34,545 nt of DNA from contig JAGBIJ010000005.1 in NCBI GenBank assembly GCA_017935045.1, forward strand, positions 1-34,545. Direction: 5' to 3'. A program made the position numbers and the translations under genes. The stretch comes from Muribaculaceae bacterium. Its GTDB lineage: Bacteria; Bacteroidota; Bacteroidia; Bacteroidales; Muribaculaceae. Positions 1-8,380 of this stretch are shown in pieces. The notes below the pieces were generated by a model, which saw nothing but the letters and a program-made list of their open reading frames with translations, ran no database searches and was not told where the DNA came from. Positions within the stretch are counted from its first letter, which is position 1, and every line of letters starts with the position of its first letter.

Positions 1-111
1 AACGCTCATTTCATAAAAAGATTTTTTGACCTGAGCGGAATTGACCCGGACGAGACTTTAAATGCTAAAATTGTCAAAGATCTCTTTGGCTTGGCGACAG
101 ATGCCGCTTAG
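1..111 (+). CDS. C-terminal end of an unidentified protein (5' partial)
   Basis: Frame 1 is open from the first base to a TAG at 109-111 and encodes the last 36 residues of a protein whose start lies outside the window. The segment ends with an acidic, helix-like stretch (around DLSGIDPDETL, then KIVKDLFGLA). I do not recognise the family. Codon use is ordinary and no competing longer frame exists, so a real gene end is likely, but function cannot be assigned. No U-rich terminator follows; an AT palindrome centred on AACGTT lies at 141-160. Confidence 0.5.
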   Translation, partial: NAHFIKRFFDLSGIDPDETLNAKIVKDLFGLATDAA

Positions 112-183
112 CCTATATTCAATTTTTAACGAACTATTGTAATAATAAACGTTAATTATTAAACACCCTCTTATTGTCGTCAT

Positions 184-320
184 ATCCCCGGCCCTCCGGG
201 CTGCAATCCGTTTAACCCCGGATGCTAACCCCCCGGGGTATGTCCCCGCCAGTAGTATCGCGGCATGCCGCGACACCCGATAAACCGCCGCTCCTCGGCC
301 GCAATACATCCCCCCGAGAC
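184..320. repeat. Composite palindromic repeat cluster (REP-like), copy 1
   Basis: This non-coding stretch holds a short hairpin (about 189-204, GCCC-tcc-GGGC), a C-rich/G-rich block around 211-240, and a perfect 16-bp palindrome TCGCGGCATGCCGCGA at 258-273 followed by ACACCCGATAAACC. The same palindrome plus the same flank, in reverse orientation, occurs at about 13073-13106 and, with one change, at 12866-12894. Read on the minus strand, the block GGGGTTAAACGGATTGC next to the first hairpin resembles the linker GGGGCTAACAAGATTGC of the 12.6-13.1 kb copies. The copies are modular, not collinear. I see no gene here. Confidence 0.7.
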
Positions 321-365
321 AAACAAAAAATTTCCCTATGGCAGCGACCCGCTGCCATAGGGAAA
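321..365 (-). terminator. Rho-independent terminator of the 711-aa secreted protein gene
   Basis: A perfect 16-bp inverted repeat (331-346 with 350-365, loop of 3) is followed on the minus strand by TTTTTTGTTT (330-321). It lies 21 bases past the TAA of the minus-strand gene ending at 387. Stem perfection, small loop and U-rich tail on one strand only make this a strong intrinsic terminator. Confidence 0.9.
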
Positions 366-386
366 CCATTATTACTCTAAAAATTC

Positions 387-2522
387 TTACTTCACAAGCA
401 CCTTCACGGCCTCGCCGTTAGCCAGACGTACCACGTACACGCCATTGGCTACGTTAGCGCCATTCACGCGTGCGCCGCTTACGCTGTACACGGCTGCGCC
501 CTCAGGAGCTACGATCATATTGCCGCTGACGTAAACCTCAGCCTTCTGCTCTGCTACAGCCTCTACACCCGTAGTCTTGTCAAACGAGATCGGGTTGATC
601 TGAAGCTCAGGTGCATCAGCGCCCTTGGGCTGATAGTAGCATACGATACCTGTTACGTCATAGTCGTTCTCGTCGCTGGGGATAGTCTCCAGTTTAAACT
701 TATTGTAGTACAGGATGTCGGCATCGATTTCGTCCACCAGCTTGCTGTTGGCGGCGTCGACCTTAACCTTATTGATCTTCACATACTGGTTCTGCATCTC
801 GGGAGTGATGTCCTCGATATTCATAACCTTAGGCTCTACAGCTGCGCCGGCCTCGCCTGCTTTGAACGATGAAGCGGTAGCCATCAGCTCGTATGTGCTG
901 AAATAATTTTTAAACTTGCCCTGGAAGCCGCTGATGCGGTCGCCGTTCTTATACTCAGGCAGATTGCTGCCGAACACCAGGATAGCGCCGCTCTCGTCCT
1001 GAATGTACAGGTTAGAGCCATTCTGATAAGTCACGGCTGCCGTGCCGGTGTACAGGAACTCGGTGTTCTCATCCTTCAGACCCTGCTCTATCAGCTCGGC
1101 CAGAGTCTCGATACCCTCCTGCATTGTGTAAGTAGCGCTTACCACGGCACTGTTGTTCTTGCCCTCCTCGGCGGCGAAAGCCTTGATGGTAGTGGTCTTC
1201 GTCAGCACGATGTCGGCCTCATACTTGTCGCTCTTGTCAGTAGGCTCGGTGCCGTCCAGAGTGTAATATATTGTGGCGCCCTCGCCGGCTGCGATGCTCA
1301 CTTTCAGCTCGCCGCTGAAGATTTCGCCGCTGCCCGGAGTGAAGACGGGAGCCTGAGCGGTTGGAGTAACCACGGCCTGAGTGTTGAGTACGACCTTGAC
1401 GGAAGCGATACGGATCTGGCCCGAAGTGCCGCCTACGGTATATGTACCGCTCGATGCGCCCACTGTCCAAGTGCCTTTAAGGTCAGCCAATGCGTAGGTG
1501 CCGGGATTAACTGAAGGAGCGTTGGCTGCATCGTAAGCCTGGCTGTAAGTCAGCTCCACGTATGCTATCTCCTTGTCGGCGCTTACAGTGAATGTATTGG
1601 CGCCATACATACGTACCGATTCGCCGCTGGTGTAATACTTCGGCGAATTTTTCTCATTCTCGCCGGCGCCGAACACAAGGCTCACGCCATCCTTCGTTAC
1701 CGAAGTCATCTCGGCGGCGTTCTCATATCCGTTCTCCTTGAATACAAAGCTAACAGCCTTCTCGTCCGGATTCAGCGGACGCTCATAGATATAAGTGGCT
1801 GTTACCACGTTGCTGTTGTTCTTGCCCTCCTCGGTAGCGATGGCCTTGATTGTAGTGGTCTCGGTCAGCTTGATGGGAGCGCTGTACAGCGTAGACTCAG
1901 CGGTCGGGTTTGTGCCGTCAAGAGTGTAATATATCTTGGCGCCGGTGCCGGCGGTAATCGTTACCTCCAGACCCTCATTGCCGAACTTGGTCTCGCTTGC
2001 GGGATTGAACTCCGGAGCGGCGGCTGTCTCCTTGCCTCCGGCGCCGGTAGTGATGCTTACCTTGTCGAAGTCAAACTGACCGGAAGTCTTTTTCGTGTCA
2101 GTGCCGTAAGTGTTCTCGGCGCCCACTGTGATGGTCACGCTCTCGGCGTCGCCTGCCCAGGTCACTGTGCCGGCTGTCTGGTCTACAGTCACACTGCCGG
2201 CCGATACTGTAACGTCGGCCCACTGCTTCTTGCCCTGCGTGGACATATTGAATACCATCTCTGTCATCTTGCCGTTACCGGAAGTGATAGTGGCGGTGTT
2301 CTTGGCGTACAGACGGATGTCGCCTGCCTTGTTGTATGCCGGGGCAGTCTGGCCTTCGGCCTTGTCAAATCCAAATGTGAAACCCTTGTAAGTAAAGGAT
2401 TCGATGCCGCTTGTAGTTGTCGTAAGTCCGGTAATATCCGAACTCATCAGCTCCGTTGTGGCAGCGGTAGCCGAAAAGGCGGCAACTGTCACGGCAGCAA
2501 GTGATAGTAATAGTTTTTTCAT
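387..2522 (-). CDS. Secreted multidomain protein with two chitobiase-C-like repeats, OB-like domain and T9SS-type sorting signal
   Basis: 711 aa. Residues 1-21 form a signal peptide (MKKLLLSLAAVTVAAFSATA). The rest is an internally duplicated beta-rich protein: a beta domain (~22-165) followed by a chitobiase/beta-hexosaminidase C-terminal-like domain (~168-245, with IYYTLDGTNPT and TTTIKAIA), then a second beta domain (~255-380) and second such domain (~390-466, IYYTLDGTEPT). Residues ~470-648 look like an OB-fold-type domain often found in Bacteroidales surface proteins (NLYIQDESGAILVFG, YKNGDRISGF). The last ~50 residues (VYSVSGARV, NGVYVVRLANGEAVKVLVK) match the Por/T9SS C-terminal sorting pattern. 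No enzyme domain is visible, so a binding or surface-structural role is likely. The gene is monocistronic with its own terminator and a divergent promoter region shared with tsaE. Confidence 0.9.
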   Translation of the reverse strand: MKKLLLSLAAVTVAAFSATAATTELMSSDITGLTTTTSGIESFTYKGFTFGFDKAEGQTAPAYNKAGDIRLYAKNTATITSGNGKMTEMVFNMSTQGKKQWADVTVSAGSVTVDQTAGTVTWAGDAESVTITVGAENTYGTDTKKTSGQFDFDKVSITTGAGGKETAAAPEFNPASETKFGNEGLEVTITAGTGAKIYYTLDGTNPTAESTLYSAPIKLTETTTIKAIATEEGKNNSNVVTATYIYERPLNPDEKAVSFVFKENGYENAAEMTSVTKDGVSLVFGAGENEKNSPKYYTSGESVRMYGANTFTVSADKEIAYVELTYSQAYDAANAPSVNPGTYALADLKGTWTVGASSGTYTVGGTSGQIRIASVKVVLNTQAVVTPTAQAPVFTPGSGEIFSGELKVSIAAGEGATIYYTLDGTEPTDKSDKYEADIVLTKTTTIKAFAAEEGKNNSAVVSATYTMQEGIETLAELIEQGLKDENTEFLYTGTAAVTYQNGSNLYIQDESGAILVFGSNLPEYKNGDRISGFQGKFKNYFSTYELMATASSFKAGEAGAAVEPKVMNIEDITPEMQNQYVKINKVKVDAANSKLVDEIDADILYYNKFKLETIPSDENDYDVTGIVCYYQPKGADAPELQINPISFDKTTGVEAVAEQKAEVYVSGNMIVAPEGAAVYSVSGARVNGANVANGVYVVRLANGEAVKVLVK

Positions 2523-2609
2523 CTCGTATTATATTGTTTTTAAAGTTTATGTTTGCGTTTTTCCATGTCAGGTTGCTCCGGCTGTCCCCGGCCTCGCCCC
2601 TACACACTG

Positions 2610-2639
2610 CAAAATTACAAATTTCTATCCAATCCACAA
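2610..2639 (-). promoter_or_regulatory. Bacteroidetes-type promoter for the 711-aa secreted protein
   Basis: On the minus strand a -7 box TAATTTTG (complement of 2610-2617) fits TAnnTTTG exactly, and a TTG (complement of 2637-2639) sits 19 bp upstream where the -33 element is expected. Transcription would begin about 80 bases before the ATG at 2522. Confidence 0.6.
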
Positions 2640-2659
2640 CGCCTTTCGGATTTTTTTAA

Positions 2660-2667
2660 TAATTTTG
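2660..2667 (+). promoter_or_regulatory. -7 promoter box upstream of tsaE-birA
   Basis: TAATTTTG matches the Bacteroidetes -7 consensus TAnnTTTG 36 bases before the tsaE ATG. No good -33 TTG is seen at the right spacing, so the call rests on the -7 box, position and the divergent arrangement. Confidence 0.5.
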
Positions 2668-2703
2668 TATCAATTTTTCATCGCGCCTCCCCCAACCCCA
2701 TTT

Positions 2704-3126
2704 ATGACTATGATTATACCCATCCCAGCCATTTCAGACCTCCATGCCGCCGTCGCTACCCTGATATCCGAAATCGGCGACACCCGCGTCATCGCTTTCC
2801 ACGCCCCGATGGGCGCCGGAAAGACTACTCTCATAGCCGAACTCTGCCGGCAGCTCGGAGTCGATGCCGACACTCCCAACTCTCCGACTTTCGCCATAAT
2901 CAACCACTACGAAGGCCGTCCCCCGCACCGCGATATTTACCACTTCGACTTGTATCGGCTCCAGGAGCCGGAGCAAGTATTCGACATCGGAGCCGAAGAC
3001 TATCTGTACTCCGGAGCCTTATGCCTGATCGAGTGGCCCGACATAGCCGACGGCATCCTGCCGCCGGACACCATGCATATCCACATAGCCGTCAACCCCG
3101 ACGGCTCACGCACCATTTCATTCTGA
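2704..3126 (+). CDS. tsaE: tRNA threonylcarbamoyladenosine biosynthesis ATPase TsaE
   Basis: 140 aa from the ATG at 2704; the frame is open upstream but the added residues are not TsaE-like and would cross the promoter. TsaE is the small ATPase that works with TsaB and TsaD to make t6A37 in ANN-decoding tRNAs, in the cytoplasm. Visible family signatures are the P-loop APMGAGKTT (34-42), SPTFAIINHYEG (~59-70), the YHFDLYRL motif (HxDxYR type), and the late LIEWPD motif. Length is normal for the family. It is followed 5 bases later by birA in the same direction, so the two are probably co-transcribed. A second ATG at 2710 is a possible alternative start. Confidence 0.93.
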   Translation: MTMIIPIPAISDLHAAVATLISEIGDTRVIAFHAPMGAGKTTLIAELCRQLGVDADTPNSPTFAIINHYEGRPPHRDIYHFDLYRLQEPEQVFDIGAEDYLYSGALCLIEWPDIADGILPPDTMHIHIAVNPDGSRTISF

Positions 3127-3131
3127 CAGTC

Positions 3132-3887
3132 ATGGAAATACAGTCATTCCCGTCGCTTCCGTCCACCAACACTTACATAGCTGAAAACGCCGCCTCGCTC
3201 CCATCCGGATTCGTGGCCGTCACACCATGCCAGACCGCCGGACGCGGACAGCGTGGCAACTCCTGGGAAAGCGAACCGGGCAAGAACCTGACCTTCACTA
3301 TGCTCATGCGCATGCCCGGCTTCCCAGCGCGCCGACAGTTCCGCATCAGCCAGGCCGTATCCCTGGCCATCATCGACGCCATACGCGAGCTCACGGGCGT
3401 GAGCTGCACGGTCAAGTGGCCCAACGACATCTATGCCAGAGACCGCAAGCTCTGCGGCATACTCATATCCCACTCCCTGGCCGGATCCGCCATAGCGCAC
3501 TCTGTCATCGGAGCAGGTATAAATGTCAATCAGACCCGCTTCCTCTCCGATGCGCCAAACCCCGTCTCCATCAGCCAGCTCACTGACCGCGAACACCCGC
3601 TTGAGCCACTGCTCCGGCTCGTATGCTCCAACATCGAGTCCTATCTCAATACCCTGCTCCCGGACAACCCCGCTCAAGAGCAAGACATCCACGACCGCTA
3701 CATGCGCTCGCTGTGGCGCGCGGGAGACACCCCTCATCTCTTTCACGACAATCTCCTCGACCAGACCTTCCGGGCCACAATCTTCGCCGTAGAGCCCCAG
3801 GGGCATCTCGTCCTCCGCCAGACCGACGCCCCCGAAGGACGGGCCCCCCTGCGCCGCTACGCCTTCAAGGAAGTGACCTGGCTCTGA
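3132..3887 (+). CDS. birA: Biotin--[acetyl-CoA-carboxylase] ligase (group I, no HTH)
   Basis: 251 aa from ATG 3132, chosen because the LPSTNTY motif characteristic of the biotin ligase N-terminus begins at residue 9. The enzyme makes biotinyl-5'-AMP and transfers biotin to a lysine of biotin carboxyl carrier proteins. Seen motifs: STN (11-13), the nucleotide/biotin-binding loop GRGQRGNSW (37-45), KWPNDIY (95-101) and the KLCGIL strand with the probable active-site lysine (~106). There is no N-terminal helix-turn-helix, so it should be monofunctional with no repressor activity. The C-terminal ~50 residues fit the small SH3-like domain. It ends 7 bases from the convergent terminase fragment gene, without a terminator between them. 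Confidence 0.93.
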   Translation: MEIQSFPSLPSTNTYIAENAASLPSGFVAVTPCQTAGRGQRGNSWESEPGKNLTFTMLMRMPGFPARRQFRISQAVSLAIIDAIRELTGVSCTVKWPNDIYARDRKLCGILISHSLAGSAIAHSVIGAGINVNQTRFLSDAPNPVSISQLTDREHPLEPLLRLVCSNIESYLNTLLPDNPAQEQDIHDRYMRSLWRAGDTPHLFHDNLLDQTFRATIFAVEPQGHLVLRQTDAPEGRAPLRRYAFKEVTWL

Positions 3888-3894
3888 CTCCTGG

Positions 3895-4854
3895 TCAGAA
3901 GAACCAGGCGGGATCGAGAGCCTCGCCGCCGCTCCGCAGAAAGGCTTCGTCGGGGGTCGACGGATACTCGGCCATCATCTGCTCGTGGCGGGTGTACTCG
4001 CGCCGCTTGTCGTGGTACCACGCCACCGCCTCGGCCGTTACCCCTTCGCGCTTCAGCAGCTGCCGCTCGTAGTCATCCATCTCGGTCATCAGCCGCCTCA
4101 GTCCGGCCTCGTCCAGAGGCTTGCGGTAGATTTCTATTTCATACCAGGGCACAAAGACTGCCTCTTTGTCGCTCTCGCCCCTGACGGCCCGCTCCCACTC
4201 GGTGTGGAAATAGTTGTCCTCGCCGTCGGCGGTACTCTCCATGACCACCAGTGTCTCGGGAGCAAGCGTGATGGAGCCGGCCACGCTTCTTACTATCATC
4301 TCGGCTGCGTCCTGCTCCCCGTCGCCCCAGAAGGCCACCTCGCTCAGGTGGGCCATCTGATAGTTGCCGCCGCGCACGGCGTTGGGGGCGAAGGAGGAAC
4401 CGATAGCCACGCGGCAGTCGCGCGCGGCTATGTAATTGATGTTCGGGCTTTTCTCGTAAGGGGCAAACGCCCAGTCACGGGGTTTGCCGTCAGTCTTCAT
4501 ACCGTCGGGATAGAAGCGCAGCAGGTCGGAATACATGCCGCGGATTATGGCCGAAGCGTCTTTCACGTGGCTGCATATTACCGAATTCCAGCCCGTATGC
4601 CTTACGAGCTGCATCCACGCCATATATATCTGCACCAGCGTCGAGCCGCCCCATTGGCGCGCCTTGAGCATGATAAGCCTTATGGGGCGCCCCTCGCGGC
4701 GCTGCCGCTCCAGTATGCCGGCCACACGCCGCTGCGGCGCGTTGAGCGCAAACGGCACGCGGGCGCCGCTCTCCTTGTCAGTTATCATCACGCAGTCCTT
4801 GCACCAGGCCGCGAAGTCCTCTCTGTAATCATTGATGTTCATAGTCTTCAGCAT
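3895..4854 (-). CDS. Phage terminase large subunit, ATPase domain only
   Basis: 319 aa. This is the packaging motor ATPase of a tailed phage. Visible are an adenine-type Q motif (NAPQRRV, ~39-45), a Walker A-like LKARQWGGST (63-72), Walker B with catalytic Glu in MAHLSEVAFW (167-176), and the coupling motif VMESTADGE (204-212). The protein ends at EYPSTPDEAFLRSGG plus ten residues, the linker that in full-length terminases (about 450-550 aa) precedes the RNase H-like nuclease; that domain is absent. GAGGAG about ten bases before ATG 4854 supports this start, overlapping the upstream gene by 26 bases. Either truncation during decay or retention of an ATPase-only form is possible. Confidence 0.82.
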   Translation of the reverse strand: MLKTMNINDYREDFAAWCKDCVMITDKESGARVPFALNAPQRRVAGILERQRREGRPIRLIMLKARQWGGSTLVQIYMAWMQLVRHTGWNSVICSHVKDASAIIRGMYSDLLRFYPDGMKTDGKPRDWAFAPYEKSPNINYIAARDCRVAIGSSFAPNAVRGGNYQMAHLSEVAFWGDGEQDAAEMIVRSVAGSITLAPETLVVMESTADGEDNYFHTEWERAVRGESDKEAVFVPWYEIEIYRKPLDEAGLRRLMTEMDDYERQLLKREGVTAEAVAWYHDKRREYTRHEQMMAEYPSTPDEAFLRSGGEALDPAWFF

Positions 4855-6979
4855 AAAATTGTTTCTCCTCTTCAGCTGCCAGCGCCTCGGCGGCCGCCCT
4901 CTCCCGGTCGAGCTGAGAGCGGCTTATGACCCTGATATCCGCCAGCTCCTCCACGCTTCCCTTCATCCATATCTCCCACCGCCGTCTGCCGCTGCAGTGT
5001 GAGTCCGGAGCCTTCACGTCATTCAGCGGGATAGCGGCCGATATGCCCTTCATACCCATAGCCTCGAAATCCACCCGACAGCCACGCCGGCCGGGAGCCG
5101 CCTGTTCGTTTATCAGCGTGCCGATTCCCCTGATACGCAGGCGGGAAAGAGAGCCGGCGGCCTCTATGACCATATAGTACAACTCATCCAGAAAATCGGT
5201 GCGGAAATCTATGCGGCGGGTCAGCTCCAGCCGCCCGGCCGGCTGATCGCCATCCCTGTCGAGGTCGGCTATGTCATACAGACCGTTGTAGTCCTGTTCC
5301 GTTACCAGCGCGGGCCACGCGCTCCCTGCTCCGCTCAGGAAGCCCCACGAACATAAGAACCCCACGCGCCGTCCCGCGTCGGTCAGCACCAGACTGCGGT
5401 CCGGGCCGCCGCTCAGCCAAAGCTCTCCGTGCAGATGGCTCCAGCCCAGCCCCCTGATTCCGCGCAGACCGCGCATGCACACCGTGGCGGTGGCGTCTCT
5501 GAGCCTCAGCAGATTGCCTATCCCGCTCAGACAGTAGACACCTTCGGGCGTAGCCACCGGAGCTACCCCGGCGGCCGGACACTCGGCGCTGACCGGACGA
5601 CTGTTGGTATGCCGCCCTGCCGCATCGCAGGTCAGAGCCGTAATTCCGGTATCGGTGCCGAGATACAGATACTGGCGCGTATAGGCGCCGCCGCCGTTGG
5701 CCTGTGCCGTGATACTCTCTATCCGGCCTCCGACGCTGTCGCTGCGGCCTGCCTCGACAAAGGGATTGCCCCGGCGCGTGGTAACCAGACTGCTTCCGGC
5801 CCCGATATGCAGAAAACCGCCGTGACCGGCCACGCATCCCGCTCCGGAAGACGGAACCGTCAGCCCGGCCTGGGCCGACAGCACCGCGCTATAGGCCACG
5901 CTGCCGTCATACATCATTTTCTCCTCATCCATCCCCGCGCTGCCCGAGGCAAGCAGGCCGTAGGGAGCCGCGCCGCACTCGCGCTCCAGCCGGGCATCGT
6001 CTTTGCGCGGAAGAATCACACTCACATAGTTGCCGGTCTGGTCGTGGCTCTCGCTCACGCGGCAATCCGCCTCCATGTCCATGACCTCCATGTCATCGGT
6101 TACCCACACCTCCACGGCCGACACCACGCTGCGCCACTCCGCGGGCACGGCTCCGTCGCCCAGGATGCCGAAACGATATCCTCCGACCCGCAGCTCGCCG
6201 GCCTGGGTACCTGTAAACAGCTGCTTTTTCTGGTCCTGCGCCAGCGTCAGCAGGACTCTGTCGGAGCTGCCGGCAAGCTGCGGTATCTCCACATCCGCCG
6301 GCTCGCTTACGCGCGCCGCGCTGCCGTCCCACAGACGTAGCACAAGGCGTACCTTCACGCGGCCTGTCCAGTAGCCGGCGCCGTGAGCCTGCTCGCGGCA
6401 GGCGAGCCACGCGCGCTTCACGGCCTCGCCCAGCCGCGCCGCGTTGTCGCTATCCACCCCTTGCCGCAGGTCGGCCTGCGCCGTCTTGAAGACAACGGCA
6501 TCCACACGCGAGCCGAACTCTACCGCCTCGCCGCTGACAGTGACGAAATCAGGCAGCGCCGGCAGCTGCCCCAGATAGCGGTAAGCCGTCTGCGTCTCCT
6601 CCCAGAGCAGATAAAACAGATTGCCCTTGTCGCTGAGAAGCGCCACGAAGTCGCCGGCAGCCGCGCACCCCGTAAGAGTCTCGCGTATCTCGCATATCTT
6701 CATCCCGACAGACTCATAACCACGGTCGGCGGTAACCATTCCCTCAAACCACAGACTCCCGTCATCCTCCTGAGTCAGCAGACAGGTGGCGCCTCCACGG
6801 CGGTCGGCGCCCACCGGAGTCCGCTCCAGCCGACACACAGAGGCCGGACGGTAGACACGGCTCAGTCCACCCTCTCCGTTTTCCCTCATATTGAGACAGC
6901 GGCGGCAATCGCCGAGACCCCGCAGGTCGCTGAATAAATTCTTCTTGCCCGCGAAGACGGGCAGTCTCATTATCTCCAT
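4829..6979 (-). CDS. Probable phage virion structural protein, beta-rich (716 aa)
   Basis: 716 aa with no signal peptide or membrane segment. It is rich in short beta-strand blocks with Gly/Asp turns (for example LYLGTDTGITALTCD, VYCLSGIGNLLRLRD, GELWLSGGPDRSLVLTD), suggesting a propeller-like or stacked beta fold, and ends in a charged Ala/Glu helix. Its place between portal and terminase genes in a head-gene operon suggests a head-completion, stabilisation or tail-attachment protein, as in podovirus-like or crAss-like phages; this is inference and no family motif was recognised. It begins 15 bases after the portal stop and overlaps the terminase start. The frame is intact over 2.1 kb. Confidence 0.65.
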   Translation of the reverse strand: MEIMRLPVFAGKKNLFSDLRGLGDCRRCLNMRENGEGGLSRVYRPASVCRLERTPVGADRRGGATCLLTQEDDGSLWFEGMVTADRGYESVGMKICEIRETLTGCAAAGDFVALLSDKGNLFYLLWEETQTAYRYLGQLPALPDFVTVSGEAVEFGSRVDAVVFKTAQADLRQGVDSDNAARLGEAVKRAWLACREQAHGAGYWTGRVKVRLVLRLWDGSAARVSEPADVEIPQLAGSSDRVLLTLAQDQKKQLFTGTQAGELRVGGYRFGILGDGAVPAEWRSVVSAVEVWVTDDMEVMDMEADCRVSESHDQTGNYVSVILPRKDDARLERECGAAPYGLLASGSAGMDEEKMMYDGSVAYSAVLSAQAGLTVPSSGAGCVAGHGGFLHIGAGSSLVTTRRGNPFVEAGRSDSVGGRIESITAQANGGGAYTRQYLYLGTDTGITALTCDAAGRHTNSRPVSAECPAAGVAPVATPEGVYCLSGIGNLLRLRDATATVCMRGLRGIRGLGWSHLHGELWLSGGPDRSLVLTDAGRRVGFLCSWGFLSGAGSAWPALVTEQDYNGLYDIADLDRDGDQPAGRLELTRRIDFRTDFLDELYYMVIEAAGSLSRLRIRGIGTLINEQAAPGRRGCRVDFEAMGMKGISAAIPLNDVKAPDSHCSGRRRWEIWMKGSVEELADIRVISRSQLDRERAAAEALAAEEEKQFYAEDYEHQ

Positions 6980-6994
6980 ATATCAGTTTTATTT

Positions 6995-8377
6995 TTACAA
7001 TCCTACATTCTTACCTGCCATCAGCCTGTCGCGTCTCAACACGAAACTGCGGAAAGCGGCCAGCACATCGAGCATAGAGACAGTGGCGTTCTCCAGTTCA
7101 GCGCGGAGCATCCCCTCGCCGGTGGCCGAGGCCGAGCGGCCTCTCAGGGCGCCGGTAGCGCCGCTTATCTCGTCAAACAGCTGCAGCTGCATCTTCAGCA
7201 TATCGGCGGCTCCGGCTCCGGCGTTGCCGCCGCCGTTCACTTGCATCGGCGTCATTGTCTTCGAGGTGCGGCGGAAGGGGAGTATGCCCATCGGGTTAGC
7301 CCAGATACGGCGCAGGTCGCGCCATGTGAAGCCTTCGGGCAGCTGGTCGGCAGGGTAGAGCAGCACCCCCTTGGCGCTCGACGAGATGATATGGTCGAGC
7401 AGCGAGACCAGACGATTGACATATTTCTGCTGGTCCACCACATCCTCCACCAGCGAATGAACCTCGCCGTCGATCAGCGGATAGAACTTCAGCGCCACCG
7501 GACACCGCGCCGCCCGCGCCCGTCCCAACACCGCTCCGCGCGGAGTGAGCCACTCGCACTCCCAGTGTCCGTCCACGCGATACTCCCACCTCAGCGGCTC
7601 GGTGCCACACTCGGCGCGCGCACGGTTTATGCCCTCCAGACGCTCCAGGGCGTCGGCGCTCTCGGCGCGTGTCTCTCCCGTGAAAGGGTCGGTGACCATC
7701 AGGGCTTCGCGCCGTATCAGCCGCCACAGCTCCACCACACGGCAGGACTGCGGCAGACGCGGCATATCGAAACTCCCGTAGTCGCCACGGGGCCATATAT
7801 CCGGCGCGGCGCGCTCTGCGGCCAGAACGCGCTTCAACTCCCTGGCCCGGCGCACGTCGCCCTCTGCGAACCGTTCCAGCACGTCGGCCACCGTCATGTC
7901 GCGCAGTATTCCGGCCAGACGCAGGTCCGAGCCGTCGCCATCCATGAACTCGTGGTAGAAGAAACGCTCCGGACTGACATTCTCCACCCTGTTCCCCTCG
8001 ATGCGTTGCACCGCCATGCCCGAAATCAGAAACTCCTCCAGAGCGCGGGCATCTGTCTCGCTGACCGAGGCAGCCGTCAGGTCCGCGCCCACTCTCGCCC
8101 CGGCCAAATCCCCGTCGCCGGCCGCGCCGCACATATAGCGGTAGCGGCCAATGATGCTCTTTACCATCTGGCGGATTATGTTGTTGGTGACCGGGGTGCG
8201 TCCCTCCTCGGCCAGTTTCTGCGCCTCGCTTACGCGGCGGCCGTCGGTGGTCAGCGTCGTGTCGCCCCACTGGCGTCCGTAAGTGAAGGCCTTGAGCCGG
8301 CGGCGCCGGCTTCTCATAGGCGCCAAAGCCATCCATGCCCCGCGCGCGGTCTCTATCGCTTGTCTGTCAGTAATCAT
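6995..8377 (-). CDS. Phage portal protein
   Basis: 460 aa. Portals form the dodecameric ring through which DNA enters the capsid. The sequence fits a podovirus/crAss-like portal: an N-terminal region with the rr-x-f.YGRQWGD segment followed by TPVTNNIIRQMVKSIIGRYRY (entry into the clip/wing helices), the EFFYHEF-like wing, a central beta region with W-rich strands (WRLIRREALMVTDPFTGE, WECEWLTPRG), and the stem helices DQQKYVNRLVSLLDHIISSSAKGVLL followed by a Gly-rich tunnel-loop-like stretch (NGGGNAGAG) and GALRGRSASATGEGM. It is shorter than many portals (500-750 aa), so a small C-terminal loss is possible. It sits 3 bases after the small head gene. Confidence 0.75.
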   Translation of the reverse strand: MITDRQAIETARGAWMALAPMRSRRRRLKAFTYGRQWGDTTLTTDGRRVSEAQKLAEEGRTPVTNNIIRQMVKSIIGRYRYMCGAAGDGDLAGARVGADLTAASVSETDARALEEFLISGMAVQRIEGNRVENVSPERFFYHEFMDGDGSDLRLAGILRDMTVADVLERFAEGDVRRARELKRVLAAERAAPDIWPRGDYGSFDMPRLPQSCRVVELWRLIRREALMVTDPFTGETRAESADALERLEGINRARAECGTEPLRWEYRVDGHWECEWLTPRGAVLGRARAARCPVALKFYPLIDGEVHSLVEDVVDQQKYVNRLVSLLDHIISSSAKGVLLYPADQLPEGFTWRDLRRIWANPMGILPFRRTSKTMTPMQVNGGGNAGAGAADMLKMQLQLFDEISGATGALRGRSASATGEGMLRAELENATVSMLDVLAAFRSFVLRRDRLMAGKNVGL

Positions 8378-8380
8378 AAG

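Noticed and set aside
141-160. AT-rich palindrome AATAATAAACGTTAATTATT
   Set aside because: A 6-bp AT-only stem around AACGTT without a T-tract; it is too weak to call a terminator or operator.
3144-3806. Long open frames antisense to birA, the phage genes, srf genes and gyrB
   Set aside because: They lie fully inside genes with clear families, in the frame that GC-rich codon third positions tend to keep open, and their products show no domain or conserved motif.
3890-3908. CCTGGT/ACCAGG hairpin between birA and the terminase fragment
   Set aside because: Only six pairs and no U-tract on either strand; it is mostly inside the terminase coding sequence.
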